A stretch of DNA of 64,000 nucleotides from Bradyrhizobium sp. Ce-3 (lineage in GTDB: Bacteria; Pseudomonadota; Alphaproteobacteria; Rhizobiales; Xanthobacteraceae), in assembly GCF_022835695.1 (NCBI RefSeq), contig NZ_BQUV01000007.1, positions 372,001 through 436,000 of the forward strand. Reading direction: 5' to 3'. The notes beneath the pieces are model-generated. The model did not search any database, was not told where the DNA came from, and saw nothing but the letters and a program-made list of their open reading frames with translations. The stretch's first letter is position 1, and each line of letters opens with the position of its first letter. Shown here in pieces: positions 18,667-26,579 of this stretch. The translations under genes and the position numbers were made by a program.

Positions 18667-19797
18667 ATGAGCGAGAAGAAGCCCGTCATCGTCTATGGCG
18701 CGTCCGGCTACACCGGTCGGCTGGTCTGCGAATATCTGCGCGAGTACAACATCCCCTTCATCGCCGCCGGCCGCAGCGCCGACAAGCTCAACGCGGCGAT
18801 GAAGTCGAACGTCGCCGGCATCGAGACCGCCGACTATGAGGTGGTGACGGTGCCGCACACCGCGGCCGCGCTGACCGAGTTGTTCAAGGGCGCCTCGGTA
18901 GTGCTCAACACCGTGGGCCCGTTTGCCAAATTCGGCGTCGAGGTGGTGCAGGCCTGCCTCGCGGCCAAGTGCCACTACACCGACACGACCGGCGAGCAGG
19001 ACTGGCTGATCATGCTCGATCAGGAGTTCGGCACCAAGTTCGCCAATGCCGGCCTGCTGCTGGCGCCGGGCATCGCGCAGATGTACACCACCGGCGAGAT
19101 CGCGGCCCAGCTGTGCCTGGAGACGCCCGGCCTCGACACGCTTGATATCGCCGTGTTCTGGGGCGGCAGCCCGACCATCGCCTCGACGCAGACCATCCTG
19201 GTCAACGCCGCGATGGCCAAGGCCTACTATCTGGAGCAGAACAAGTATGTCGAGCATCAGCCCGATGCCGGTCTCTACAACCTTGCGATCCCCGGCCAGC
19301 ACGAGCTGGCGCTGGCGCTGCCCTGGGGCGGCACCTCGCATCCGGTGTGGTTCAAGCGCGATCCGCGCGTGGCCAACGTCAAGGTGCTGGGCGGCGTGTT
19401 CAACCGCGCCTTGATGCTCGGCGTGCCGCAGATCGTCGCCGCCGCGCTGGAGGCGACCAAGGGCATGAAACCGGACGAGCGCTATGCCGCGTTGGCGCAG
19501 ACCGCCGCCGGCGTGATGAACACCATGCCGCCGCGCGAGAACCCGCGCGTCAACAAGTCGATGGATTCGGTGTACGCCTCCGGCCCGCTGGGGCGCGCGC
19601 ACTGCGTCATCTACGGCAACAGCAACTACAAGCAGACCGGCATGCTGCAAGCCTTTGCTGCCGCATATCTGCTGCAGCAGCCGCCGAAGCGCACAGGCTT
19701 CGCCTCCGGCTGCCAGGCGTTCGGCCATCACGAGCTGCTCGGGCAATTGCGCAGCTTCGGTCTCGTCGGCAAGCCGGTGCTGACCGTGCATGATTGA
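18667..19797 (+). CDS. Saccharopine dehydrogenase-like NAD(P)-binding protein
   Basis: The 376-residue protein starts with a Rossmann motif VYGASGYTGRLVCEYL (about 8-23), followed by AAGRSADKLNAAM and VVLNTVGPFAKFGVEVVQACLAAKCHYTDTTGE, which is typical of the trans-acting enoyl reductase / saccharopine dehydrogenase-like family. The rest (FWGGSPTIASTQTI...) is a large variable substrate domain. In other genera such proteins act on lipids or sit in catabolic operons; the reaction here is unknown. A GGAGG site lies six bases before the ATG. It shares a transcript with the SDR. Confidence 0.88.
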   Translation: MSEKKPVIVYGASGYTGRLVCEYLREYNIPFIAAGRSADKLNAAMKSNVAGIETADYEVVTVPHTAAALTELFKGASVVLNTVGPFAKFGVEVVQACLAAKCHYTDTTGEQDWLIMLDQEFGTKFANAGLLLAPGIAQMYTTGEIAAQLCLETPGLDTLDIAVFWGGSPTIASTQTILVNAAMAKAYYLEQNKYVEHQPDAGLYNLAIPGQHELALALPWGGTSHPVWFKRDPRVANVKVLGGVFNRALMLGVPQIVAAALEATKGMKPDERYAALAQTAAGVMNTMPPRENPRVNKSMDSVYASGPLGRAHCVIYGNSNYKQTGMLQAFAAAYLLQQPPKRTGFASGCQAFGHHELLGQLRSFGLVGKPVLTVHD

Positions 19798-19799
19798 TC

Positions 19800-19826
19800 T
19801 TGAGCCCCGATCGGATCGGGGCTCAA
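19800..19826 (+). terminator. Hairpin after the saccharopine-like gene
   Basis: TTGAGCCCCGATC and GATCGGGGCTCAA are perfect 13-base arms separated by one base, starting just after the stop codon. No T-run follows, so it is a partial terminator or an mRNA 3'-end stabiliser; the ligase gene may then have lower or separate expression. Confidence 0.55.
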
Positions 19827-19841
19827 CACTGCCCTCCCTGA

Positions 19842-19887
19842 AGCGTTTTCGGCAAGCGAACCGATTGCCAGTTTGCTCGAAAACGCA
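19842..19887. repeat. AGCGTTTTCG-type palindromic repeat
   Basis: AGCGTTTTCG at the left and CTCGAAAACGC at the right are inverted around GCAAGCGAACCGATTGCCAG. This matches another small intergenic palindrome family of Rhizobiales genomes. It is the only copy I found here. Confidence 0.55.
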
Positions 19888-19939
19888 CCTTCGCGGGTGA
19901 CGCAGTCGCGCGTCACCCGCCTCTTGCGCGGGACTTGCC

Positions 19940-21469
19940 ATGCGCTTCATCGATTATCTCGACAAGGGTGCCTCGCTCGGTATTGATGCGCCATGCCTCA
20001 CCATGGACGGCCGCGATCTCAGCTATGGCGAGGTACAACGGCTGAGTTACCGGATCGCGCGCGGGCTCGAGCGATCGGGCATCGCTCCCGGCGAGAAGGT
20101 CGCGATCCTGTCCGGCAACGATCCGCTTGCCTTCGCCTGCGTGTTCGGCATCTCGCGTGCCGCGGCGGTGTGGTGCCCGATCAATCCGCGCAACGAGGCG
20201 ACCGAGAACAAGTTCATCCTCGACCAGTTCGATTGCAGCCTGCTGCTGTTTCATTCGAGCTTCGCGCCGATGGTCGACGCCGTCAGGCAGGATCTGCCCA
20301 AGCTGCGCGCGCTGGTCTGCCTCGATACCGAGTTGCCGTTCGCGTCGTCCTTCGACCAATGGCTCGGCGGGCTCGCCGATGATCTCTATCAGCGCGACAC
20401 GATCGACGATCTCGCGATGATCCCCGGCACCGGCGGCACCACAGGCAAGCCCAAGGGGGTGATGCTCTCGGGGCGCAACATCGAGGCGATGACCGCGCTG
20501 ACCCTGATGGGCTACCCGTTCAAGGGCCGCCCGGTCTATCTCGCGCTGGCGCCGCTGACCCATGCCGCCGGCGTGCTGTGTTTTCCGATCATGACGCTCG
20601 GCGGCCGCATCGTGATCATGCATCACCCTGATATCGGCGAGTTCCTGGCGTTGATCGAGCGCTATCGCGTCACCCACACCTTCCTGCCGCCGACCGTGAT
20701 CTACATGCTGCTCGATCATCCCGGGCTCGATGCGGCCGATCGCAGCTCGCTGCAATGCTTCTGGTATGGCGCCGCGCCGATCTCGGCGACGCGACTCGCG
20801 GAAGCCTTGCGGCGGATCGGGCCGATGGCGCAGCTGTTCGGCCAGACCGAGGCGCCGATGATGATTTCGATGATGGCGCCGGCCGATCACTACAACGCAG
20901 ATGGCTCGATCGCGATGGAGCGCCTTGCGTCCGCCGGGCGGATCGGCCCGCTGGTGCAGGCCGGCATCATGGACGGTGACGGCAAGCTGCTGCCCGCCGG
21001 ATCGCGCGGCGAGATCGTGGTGCGCGGCTCGCTTGTCATGGACGGCTACTACAAGAACCCGCAAGCGACGCGCGAAGCCTCGGCGCATGGCTGGCACCAC
21101 ACCGGCGACATCGGTTACATCGACGGCGACGGCTATCTCTACATCGTCGACCGCGCCAAGGACATGATCATCACGGGCGGCTTCAACGTCTACTCGATCG
21201 AGGTCGAGAACGCGTTGCGTGCCCACGAAGCGGTGCAGGACTGCGCGGTGATCGGACTGCCCGACGACAAATGGGGCGAGCGGATCGTCGCCGTGGTGCA
21301 GCCGCGCGCCGGCCACATCGTCGATGCGGCGGCGCTGGCGGCATTCGTCAAGCTGCAGATCGGCAGCATCAAGACGCCGAAGCAGATCGAGGTCTGGGAC
21401 GATCTTCCGCGTTCCAAGGTCGGCAAGGTGCTGAAGCCGGATATCCGCGCGCGGCTGACCGGGCGTTAG
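19940..21469 (+). CDS. AMP-binding acyl-CoA synthetase
   Basis: This 509-residue member of the ANL superfamily activates a carboxylic acid to acyl-AMP and then to acyl-CoA. Visible motifs are the P-loop-like PGTGGTTGKPKGV (about 162-174), the A5-type LFGQTEAP, GWHHTGDIGYIDGDGYLYIVDRAKDMIITGG (A7-A8 hinge) and PRSKVGKVLK with the A10 catalytic Lys. The acid cannot be predicted; medium-chain, aromatic or terpenoid acids are all possible. Together with the SDR and the saccharopine-like protein it suggests a TetR-controlled catabolic route for an unknown acid. An intervening hairpin and repeat separate it from the first two genes. Confidence 0.92.
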   Translation: MRFIDYLDKGASLGIDAPCLTMDGRDLSYGEVQRLSYRIARGLERSGIAPGEKVAILSGNDPLAFACVFGISRAAAVWCPINPRNEATENKFILDQFDCSLLLFHSSFAPMVDAVRQDLPKLRALVCLDTELPFASSFDQWLGGLADDLYQRDTIDDLAMIPGTGGTTGKPKGVMLSGRNIEAMTALTLMGYPFKGRPVYLALAPLTHAAGVLCFPIMTLGGRIVIMHHPDIGEFLALIERYRVTHTFLPPTVIYMLLDHPGLDAADRSSLQCFWYGAAPISATRLAEALRRIGPMAQLFGQTEAPMMISMMAPADHYNADGSIAMERLASAGRIGPLVQAGIMDGDGKLLPAGSRGEIVVRGSLVMDGYYKNPQATREASAHGWHHTGDIGYIDGDGYLYIVDRAKDMIITGGFNVYSIEVENALRAHEAVQDCAVIGLPDDKWGERIVAVVQPRAGHIVDAAALAAFVKLQIGSIKTPKQIEVWDDLPRSKVGKVLKPDIRARLTGR

Positions 21470-21487
21470 CTCCGCGCGATCCGGCAG

Positions 21488-22045
21488 CTACCTCTTGCCG
21501 TATTCGGTGAACACGTAGTCGCGGTTCTGCACCACGGTGTGGCACGCGTAACCGCACTTGGCGTCGTTCTCCTGTGGCGGATTGTCGGCCGTGGTGGCGG
21601 GCCTGAACACATCCGACGCCGGATCATACTCGAACGCGCCGTATCCCCAGCCGCCGCTATCCGCGAACCGCTTGCTGTCCTTCACCATGAAGTCGACGTC
21701 ATGCTGGGCGCCCGGCACCGTCGGCTGGCCGGGATACGCCTCCTGCTTCTTCGGGATCCAGTGAATCTTCGCCATCTTGGCGCCATCCGGGAACGGCTTG
21801 CCGTTGCCGGGCACGCCCTCGCGGTAGGCGCCGATCATCGCCGGATTGCCCAGGATCACGGCGATGACGCCTTCGTTCTCGCTGATCGCGATCACGGGCC
21901 AGTCCTCGTATCCCCTGAACTCGGAGAACGCGAGCCCACCAGGCACTTGCAGGCTGTACTTGTCCTGCGCGGAAATCGCGACACCGGTCGCGAGGATGGA
22001 AATCGACACCGAAGCAACGAGATTGATCAGCGCGCTCTTCTGCAT
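21488..22045 (-). CDS. Cytochrome P460 family protein
   Basis: The 185-residue precursor has a signal peptide of about 26 residues ending ATGVAISAQ. The mature part shows the P460 fold markers FSEFRGYEDWPVIAISE and AKIHWIPKKQEAYPG, and a C-terminal haem site with C164, C168 and H169 (CGYACH). That is CX3CH rather than the usual CX2CH. P460 proteins oxidise hydroxylamine or nitric oxide or bind nitrite-related ligands in the periplasm; many non-nitrifying members have no known role. GAAGGAGATGC before the ATG fixes this start over one 21 codons upstream. Confidence 0.88.
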   Translation of the reverse strand: MQKSALINLVASVSISILATGVAISAQDKYSLQVPGGLAFSEFRGYEDWPVIAISENEGVIAVILGNPAMIGAYREGVPGNGKPFPDGAKMAKIHWIPKKQEAYPGQPTVPGAQHDVDFMVKDSKRFADSGGWGYGAFEYDPASDVFRPATTADNPPQENDAKCGYACHTVVQNRDYVFTEYGKR

Positions 22046-22359
22046 GGTCGCATCTCCTTCAATCGATCTGGCGGGGAATAATTCTTGCGGGAAATTCCTT
22101 TGTCGCACTGCCTTTCACGGGGACTGATTACAGCACGGAATTGGACGGGGCGAAATGGAGCCGCAGCCATCGTGCGTTGCCCAAGCTGCACAAACGAAAG
22201 GCCCAAATTGAGCGGACTGTGGCCGGCTACTGTGCATGGGGTTGTTTTCGATGTTTTTCGCCTGGTGTGATCGAAGGCGTGCGCGCCTATTGACAACCGG
22301 CCGGCGACGCCAGAAGACCGACGGGCGCAACATTGCGCATGCGAACCAAGGGATGACGG
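22046..22359. other. Intergenic region without recognisable gene
   Basis: This 314-bp spacer separates the divergent P460 gene and the small protein that follows. It contains no convincing frame, RNA gene or repeat. The stretch GGGGTTGTTTTCGATGTTTTTC (split around 22229-22262) is T-rich and unusual for the region, but I can assign no role. Confidence 0.4.
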
Positions 22360-22707
22360 ATGTCCCGCGATTTTCGCCTTGATCGCGTTCCGGTCGACGT
22401 TCTCGCTTACGAGCTCGCCGAGGAAAGGGCGAGTGCGCTCGGGCGCATGGGCCGCGCGCTGGAACAGGCCCTCGACAAGTTGCGCGCGTTCGACGCCGCC
22501 GGGCCGCGCGCTGAGGCGCCGGCATCCGCCCACCATGCGCGGCGCATCCTGGTGCGTGAAGCCGGTCACGCGCTCTGGATGTTCGTCGTGCAGCGGGAAT
22601 CTTGCGGTATGCGCGACAGCCGCGCGATCATGCGCACGTACAATGTGCCCGGCGAAGTGCAACTCAGCATGGGACCGCTGCTCACCACGTCGACAACATC
22701 GTCATAA
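22360..22707 (+). CDS. Small conserved protein (DUF6665-like)
   Basis: The 115-residue protein reads as a genuine product: a helical first half (VLAYELAEERASALGRMGRALEQALDKLRAFDA) and a conserved-looking second half (LVREAGHALWMFVVQRESCGMRDSRAIMRTY, then VPGEVQLSMGP). It has no signal peptide or membrane segment and one Cys. It resembles the DUF6665 family of rhizobia from memory; no function is known. AAGGGATG lies seven bases before the ATG. It converges with the DUF1150 gene at a shared strong hairpin. Confidence 0.7.
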   Translation: MSRDFRLDRVPVDVLAYELAEERASALGRMGRALEQALDKLRAFDAAGPRAEAPASAHHARRILVREAGHALWMFVVQRESCGMRDSRAIMRTYNVPGEVQLSMGPLLTTSTTSS

Positions 22708-22755
22708 AAAAATGCGCGGGCCGCCTCGATCGGTATCGAGGCATGCCCGCGCATT
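22706..22755 (-). terminator. Rho-independent terminator of the hsp20-DUF1150 operon
   Basis: On the minus strand AATGCGCGGGC pairs with GCCCGCGCATT, with an inner stem CCTCGAT/ATCGAGG, and is followed by seven T residues. The T-run fixes direction; the same stem may also help end the convergent plus-strand gene. Confidence 0.9.
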
Positions 22756-22785
22756 GAACTCGCGGATGCTTGGTTCAGCCGTGTG

Positions 22786-23052
22786 TCAATGGACGCTGAC
22801 GGCTTGCAGCTCGTTGCTCCAGGCGTTCGCGATCGCGGCTTCGCGGCTGTCGGTCAGCATGATCGGCGTGCCGTCGGCGGCATGCAGTGCGAACAGCTTG
22901 AGGCCCGGCGCGATCTTCGGCGCCTGCGGGAAGAGATCGGGTACGTCCTCGGAACGGACCTGCTTCACATAGGCGATATGGCCTTCGCCCAGATGAGCCA
23001 GTGCTTCCGGCGTGACGCCGTCGGATTGGTAGATGATACTCGCTTCACTCAT
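22786..23052 (-). CDS. DUF1150 family small protein
   Basis: The 88-residue protein has the family features GHIAYVKQVRSEDV near residue 25 and LFALHAADGTPIMLTDSREAAIANAW towards the end. DUF1150 proteins are found almost only in alphaproteobacteria and are regularly encoded just after small heat-shock genes, as here (50-bp gap). No biochemical role is known; co-expression under heat shock is strongly implied by the shared promoter, leader and terminator. Confidence 0.9.
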   Translation of the reverse strand: MSEASIIYQSDGVTPEALAHLGEGHIAYVKQVRSEDVPDLFPQAPKIAPGLKLFALHAADGTPIMLTDSREAAIANAWSNELQAVSVH

Positions 23053-23102
23053 GGTCTCGACTCCTCAGTCAGATAAGCGGTCGAGTCCGCTCGTTGTTTC
23101 TA

Positions 23103-23528
23103 TTATTCGTGCTCATTGATAGCGATTGTCTTAACGACCCGTTCAGGTTCTGGCCTGGCCAGGTCGATCGACAACAGCCCGTTCTTCAGATCCGCGCCCA
23201 GCACCTGCATCCCCTCCGCCAGCACGAAGGTGCGCTGGAAGTGGCGCGCGGCAATGCCGCGATGGATGTACTGCCGAGCCTTGTCGTCCTGCTGGCGGCC
23301 GCGGATGACGAGCTGATTTTCCTCAATAGTTACATCGAGTTGGTCGCGGGTGAAGCCCGCTACTGCCAGCGTGATGCGAAGCCGTTCAGGCTGGCCGTTG
23401 GTACGGTCGCACCGCTCGATGTTGTACGGAGGATAGCCGTCGGCGCCCTTTACGACGCGGTCGAGCGCACGCTCGATCTCGTCGAATCCCAGAAGGAACG
23501 GACTGGACAACGATGGAACACGAGACAT
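23103..23528 (-). CDS. Small heat shock protein Hsp20 (alpha-crystallin family)
   Basis: This 141-residue ATP-independent holdase binds unfolding proteins during heat stress. The alpha-crystallin domain (about residues 30-125) contains NIERCDRTNGQPERLRITLAVAGF, LDVTIEENQLVIRG and GIAARHFQRTFVLAEGMQVLGADLKNGLLSIDLARPEP; the C-terminal anchoring motif is weak (VVKTIAI). It is close to class A Hsp20 proteins (HspA/HspH type) of Bradyrhizobium. The ATG MSRVPSLSSPFLLGF has GAGAGGA seven bases upstream. The leader and promoter are described separately. An upstream in-frame extension to 23642 runs through the leader and promoter and is not coding. Confidence 0.94.
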   Translation of the reverse strand: MSRVPSLSSPFLLGFDEIERALDRVVKGADGYPPYNIERCDRTNGQPERLRITLAVAGFTRDQLDVTIEENQLVIRGRQQDDKARQYIHRGIAARHFQRTFVLAEGMQVLGADLKNGLLSIDLARPEPERVVKTIAINEHE

Positions 23529-23608
23529 CACAAAGTCCTCTCGAAGCGACTTTGAGGGGCCCTTGCGGCGCCCCATGCAACCGGCGGGCCGCCTGGCCTG
23601 CCGGTCAG
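23529..23608 (-). promoter_or_regulatory. ROSE-like RNA thermometer in the hsp20 leader
   Basis: The roughly 80-nt leader folds into three successive hairpins: 23581-23604 (CCGGC/GCCGG with inner GGCC/GGCC), 23556-23574 (GGGGC/GCCCC) and 23531-23554 (CAAAGTC/GACTTTG). The last one encloses or pairs the Shine-Dalgarno GAGAGGA, and on its inside CGCT faces AGAGG with a possible G-G mismatch, the hallmark of ROSE elements that control small heat-shock genes in Bradyrhizobium. Identification rests on position and fold by eye. Confidence 0.7.
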
Positions 23609-23614
23609 TGAGGG

Positions 23615-23643
23615 ATATGGGGGCGATCTGGTTAGCGTTCAAG
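23615..23643 (-). promoter_or_regulatory. Sigma-32 (RpoH) promoter of hsp20
   Basis: On the minus strand CTTGAA (-35) is followed after 15 bases by CCCCATAT (-10), a near-perfect match to the heat-shock consensus CTTGAA / CCCCATnT. The predicted start is about 80 bases before the hsp20 ATG. Confidence 0.8.
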
Positions 23644-23699
23644 CAGCCCCGAAACCAGCCTAAACGCCCGCAACATGAGGGTAAATTCTTCCCGATCGG

Positions 23700-24782
23700 T
23701 TACCCTGCGACCCGCTTGCGGCCGTCGGCGGTAAAGAGATGCAGTTTGTCGCGCGGAGCGACTGCCCGGATCCGCTCGCCGATGGCAGGTCCGGTGGCGC
23801 CGGGAACCCGGACGATCACCTCCCCTGGCGGCAGCTCGCCCGGGTTGGCGGCAACGCCCTGCTCCTCGCGCTGGCGGCTGCCGTAGACGAAGGTCTCGGC
23901 GCCGACATGCTCGATCGCCTCGACCGTCAGGCCGAGCGCGATGCCGCCGGATGCGGTCTCGCTGGAGATCACGAAATCCTCCGGCCGGATGCCGACAATG
24001 CCGGCACCGTCGGCACCCGTGATCTGGGAGGTCAGCTCGTCGGAGCGCAGCGGCATCAGGTTCATCGGCGGAGCGCCGATGAAGGAGGCGACGAAAGTGG
24101 TCGCCGGCTTCTGATAGATATCCAGCGGATTGCCGATCTGCTCGACCTGGCCGCCATTCATGACCACGAGGATGTCGGCCAGCGTCATCGCCTCGAGCTG
24201 GTCGTGGGTGACGTAGATCGAGGTGGTGTTGAGCCGGCGCTGCAGCTTGCGGATCTCGACCCGCATCGCGATGCGCAGCTTGGCATCGAGGTTCGACAGC
24301 GGCTCGTCGAACAGGAATACCTTCGGCTGGCGCACGATGGCGCGGCCCATCGCGACGCGCTGGCGCTGGCCGCCGGAGAGCTGGCGCGGCTTGCGTTCCA
24401 GCATCGGCGAGAGCTCGAGCACGCGCGCGGCTTCCTCGACGCGGGTCCTGATCTCGGCTTCAGCCATGCCGCGGTTGCGCAGGCCGTAGGCCATGTTGTT
24501 GTAGACGCTCATATGCGGATAGAGCGCGTAGTTCTGGAACACCATCGCGATGTCGCGATCGGCCGGCTCGACCTGGTTGACGACGCGGCCGCCGATGTCG
24601 ATCTCGCCGCCGGTGATGGTCTCGAGGCCTGCGACCATGCGCAGCAGCGTGGACTTGCCGCAGCCGGAGGGGCCGACCAGCACGCAGAACTGGCCGTCGC
24701 CGACGTCGACATCGACGCCCTTGATGGCCTCGAAGCCGCCGGGATAGGTCTTGCGGACGCTGCGCAGCGTGACGTTGGCCAT
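23700..24782 (-). CDS. ugpC: sn-Glycerol-3-phosphate ABC transporter ATPase UgpC
   Basis: UgpC is the cytoplasmic ATPase of the glycerol-3-phosphate / glycerophosphodiester importer. The 360-residue protein has Walker [10 protein letters not shown] at 37-45, LSGGQ at 135-139, Walker [17 protein letters not shown] and the H-loop [13 protein letters not shown], plus a C-terminal OB-type regulatory domain (about 240-360) typical of MalK/UgpC importers. Its ATG shares one base with the ugpE stop codon (TAATG). It is the last gene of ugpBAEC. No T-rich terminator is obvious behind it. Confidence 0.95.
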   Translation of the reverse strand: MANVTLRSVRKTYPGGFEAIKGVDVDVGDGQFCVLVGPSGCGKSTLLRMVAGLETITGGEIDIGGRVVNQVEPADRDIAMVFQNYALYPHMSVYNNMAYGLRNRGMAEAEIRTRVEEAARVLELSPMLERKPRQLSGGQRQRVAMGRAIVRQPKVFLFDEPLSNLDAKLRIAMRVEIRKLQRRLNTTSIYVTHDQLEAMTLADILVVMNGGQVEQIGNPLDIYQKPATTFVASFIGAPPMNLMPLRSDELTSQITGADGAGIVGIRPEDFVISSETASGGIALGLTVEAIEHVGAETFVYGSRQREEQGVAANPGELPPGEVIVRVPGATGPAIGERIRAVAPRDKLHLFTADGRKRVAG

Positions 24783-25630
24783 TACTTCTCCGTCTCCACC
24801 AATCCGCGCACGAACAGTTTCTGCATCACGACGACGACGAACACCGGCGGCAGCATCGCGAGCAGCGCGGTCGCCATCACCACCGGCCATTCGGTCAGCG
24901 CATCCGTCGTCGTGATCATCTTGCGGATGCCGACCTGGATGGTCTGCATGTCGTCGCGCGTGGTGATCAGAAGCGGCCAGAGATACTGATTCCAGCCGAG
25001 GATGAACAAAATCACGAACAGCGCGGCCATGTTGGTGCGCGACAGCGGCAGCAGCGTATCCCAGAAGAAACGGAACGGGCCGGCGCCGTCGATGCGCGAG
25101 GCCTCCAGCAATTCATCCGGTACCGTCATGAAGAACTGGCGGAACAGCAGCGTCGCGGTGGCGGACGCAATCAGCGGCAGCGACAGGCCGGCATAGCTGT
25201 CGAGCAGATGCAGATCGGCGACGATCTTGTAGGTCGGATAGATGCGCACCTCGACCGGCAGCATCAGGGTGATGAAGATGATCCAGAAGATCGCCATCCG
25301 GAACGGAAACCGGAAATAGACGATCGCATAGGCCGAGATGATCGAGATCGCGATCTTGCCGACTGCGATCAAAAGCGCCATCACCAGCGAGTTCAGCATC
25401 ATGTTGAGCACGGGCTCGCGGGTCGAGCCGCTCGTGCCGACAAACAGCGTCTGATAGTAGGTCTCGAAGAAATGACCGCCGGGCAGCAGCGACATCTGGC
25501 CGTTGGCGATGACGGCATTGTCCTGGGTCGAGGCGACGATCGCCAGATACACCGGGAAGGCGACGATCGCGATCCCGATCCACAGGATGAAGTGAGCCAG
25601 ATAGCGCTGGAAGCCCTCCTCCTCGACCAT
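24782..25630 (-). CDS. ugpE: sn-Glycerol-3-phosphate ABC transporter permease UgpE
   Basis: This 282-residue inner-membrane permease has about six hydrophobic segments beginning [21 protein letters not shown]. The EAA-type coupling loop, which docks UgpC, reads [29 protein letters not shown]-like [23 protein letters not shown] matches the MalG/UgpE family C-terminus. Its start overlaps the ugpA stop by one base (TGATG), showing tight translational coupling. The open frame continues far upstream in antisense to conserved ugpA sequence and should not be used. Confidence 0.94.
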   Translation of the reverse strand: MVEEEGFQRYLAHFILWIGIAIVAFPVYLAIVASTQDNAVIANGQMSLLPGGHFFETYYQTLFVGTSGSTREPVLNMMLNSLVMALLIAVGKIAISIISAYAIVYFRFPFRMAIFWIIFITLMLPVEVRIYPTYKIVADLHLLDSYAGLSLPLIASATATLLFRQFFMTVPDELLEASRIDGAGPFRFFWDTLLPLSRTNMAALFVILFILGWNQYLWPLLITTRDDMQTIQVGIRKMITTTDALTEWPVVMATALLAMLPPVFVVVVMQKLFVRGLVETEK

Positions 25631-26511
25631 CAGTAGGTCACCTTGCGTTCGACGAAGCGGAACTGGATGCCGGTCAGCACGATGACGATCACCATCAGGA
25701 TCACCGACTGCGCCGCCGACGAGCCGAGATTGCCGCCGAGCAGGCCGTCGGTATAGACCTTGTAGACCAGCGTCTCGGTCGCCTTGCCGGGACCGCCGCG
25801 CGTCATCGTGTCGATAATGCCGAAAGTGTCGAAGAAGGCGTAGACGATGTTGATCACCAGCAGGAAGAAGATGGTCGGCGACAGCAGCGGGAAGATCACG
25901 GTCCAGAACCGCCGCATCGGACGGGCGCCGTCGATCGCGGCGGCCTCGATCACGCTCTTCGGGATGCTCTGGAGACCTGCGAGGAAGAACAGGAAATTGT
26001 AGGAGATCTGCTTCCACGCCGCGGCGAGGATGATCAGGGCCGCTGCCTGGTCGCCGTCGAGCAGCGGATTCCAGTCAACGCCCATGGCGCGCAGATAGCG
26101 CGACAGCACGCCGAGCGAAGGGTGCAGCATGAACACCCAGAGCACGCCGACCACCGGCGGAGCCACCGCATAGGGCCAGATCAAGAGCGTGCGGTAGAGC
26201 GTCGAGCCGCGCAGCGGCCTGTCGGCCATGACAGCGAGCAGCAGGGCGAACGACAGCGAGGACACCGCGATCGCGAACGAGAACGCGAAGGTGCGGACGA
26301 TCGCCGCGAAATAGGCCGGGTCCTTGAACAGCTCGAGATAGTTCTCGAACCAGACGAAGCTGGTGGAGAGGCCGAAGGCGTCCTGCAGCAGGAAGGACTG
26401 GATCACCGCCTGCGCGGCCGGCCAGTAGAAAAAGATCAGGACGATCGCGAGTTGCGGGGCAACCAGCGCGTAAGGCAACAGCTTTGACTGGAAAATCGCT
26501 TGCTTTTGCAT
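25630..26511 (-). CDS. ugpA: sn-Glycerol-3-phosphate ABC transporter permease UgpA
   Basis: The 293-residue MalF-type permease pairs with UgpE to form the channel. It has about six membrane segments, beginning [25 protein letters not shown], and the EAA loop [54 protein letters not shown] is characteristic of UgpA. A 68-bp gap separates it from ugpB; the rest of the operon overlaps. Confidence 0.95.
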   Translation of the reverse strand: MQKQAIFQSKLLPYALVAPQLAIVLIFFYWPAAQAVIQSFLLQDAFGLSTSFVWFENYLELFKDPAYFAAIVRTFAFSFAIAVSSLSFALLLAVMADRPLRGSTLYRTLLIWPYAVAPPVVGVLWVFMLHPSLGVLSRYLRAMGVDWNPLLDGDQAAALIILAAAWKQISYNFLFFLAGLQSIPKSVIEAAAIDGARPMRRFWTVIFPLLSPTIFFLLVINIVYAFFDTFGIIDTMTRGGPGKATETLVYKVYTDGLLGGNLGSSAAQSVILMVIVIVLTGIQFRFVERKVTY

Positions 26512-26579
26512 GATCTCGAAAGAATTGGCAGGCCGCGCGCTTGCGGCCTGCCGGTTGATCGCCTCAAGGCATCATCATG

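Noticed and set aside
17638-19950. 770-codon open frame on the minus strand opposite the SDR and saccharopine-like genes
   Set aside because: It is a mirror of high-GC codon usage; the translation is His/Arg/Ala/Gly-rich without any domain, and the plus-strand genes are clear.
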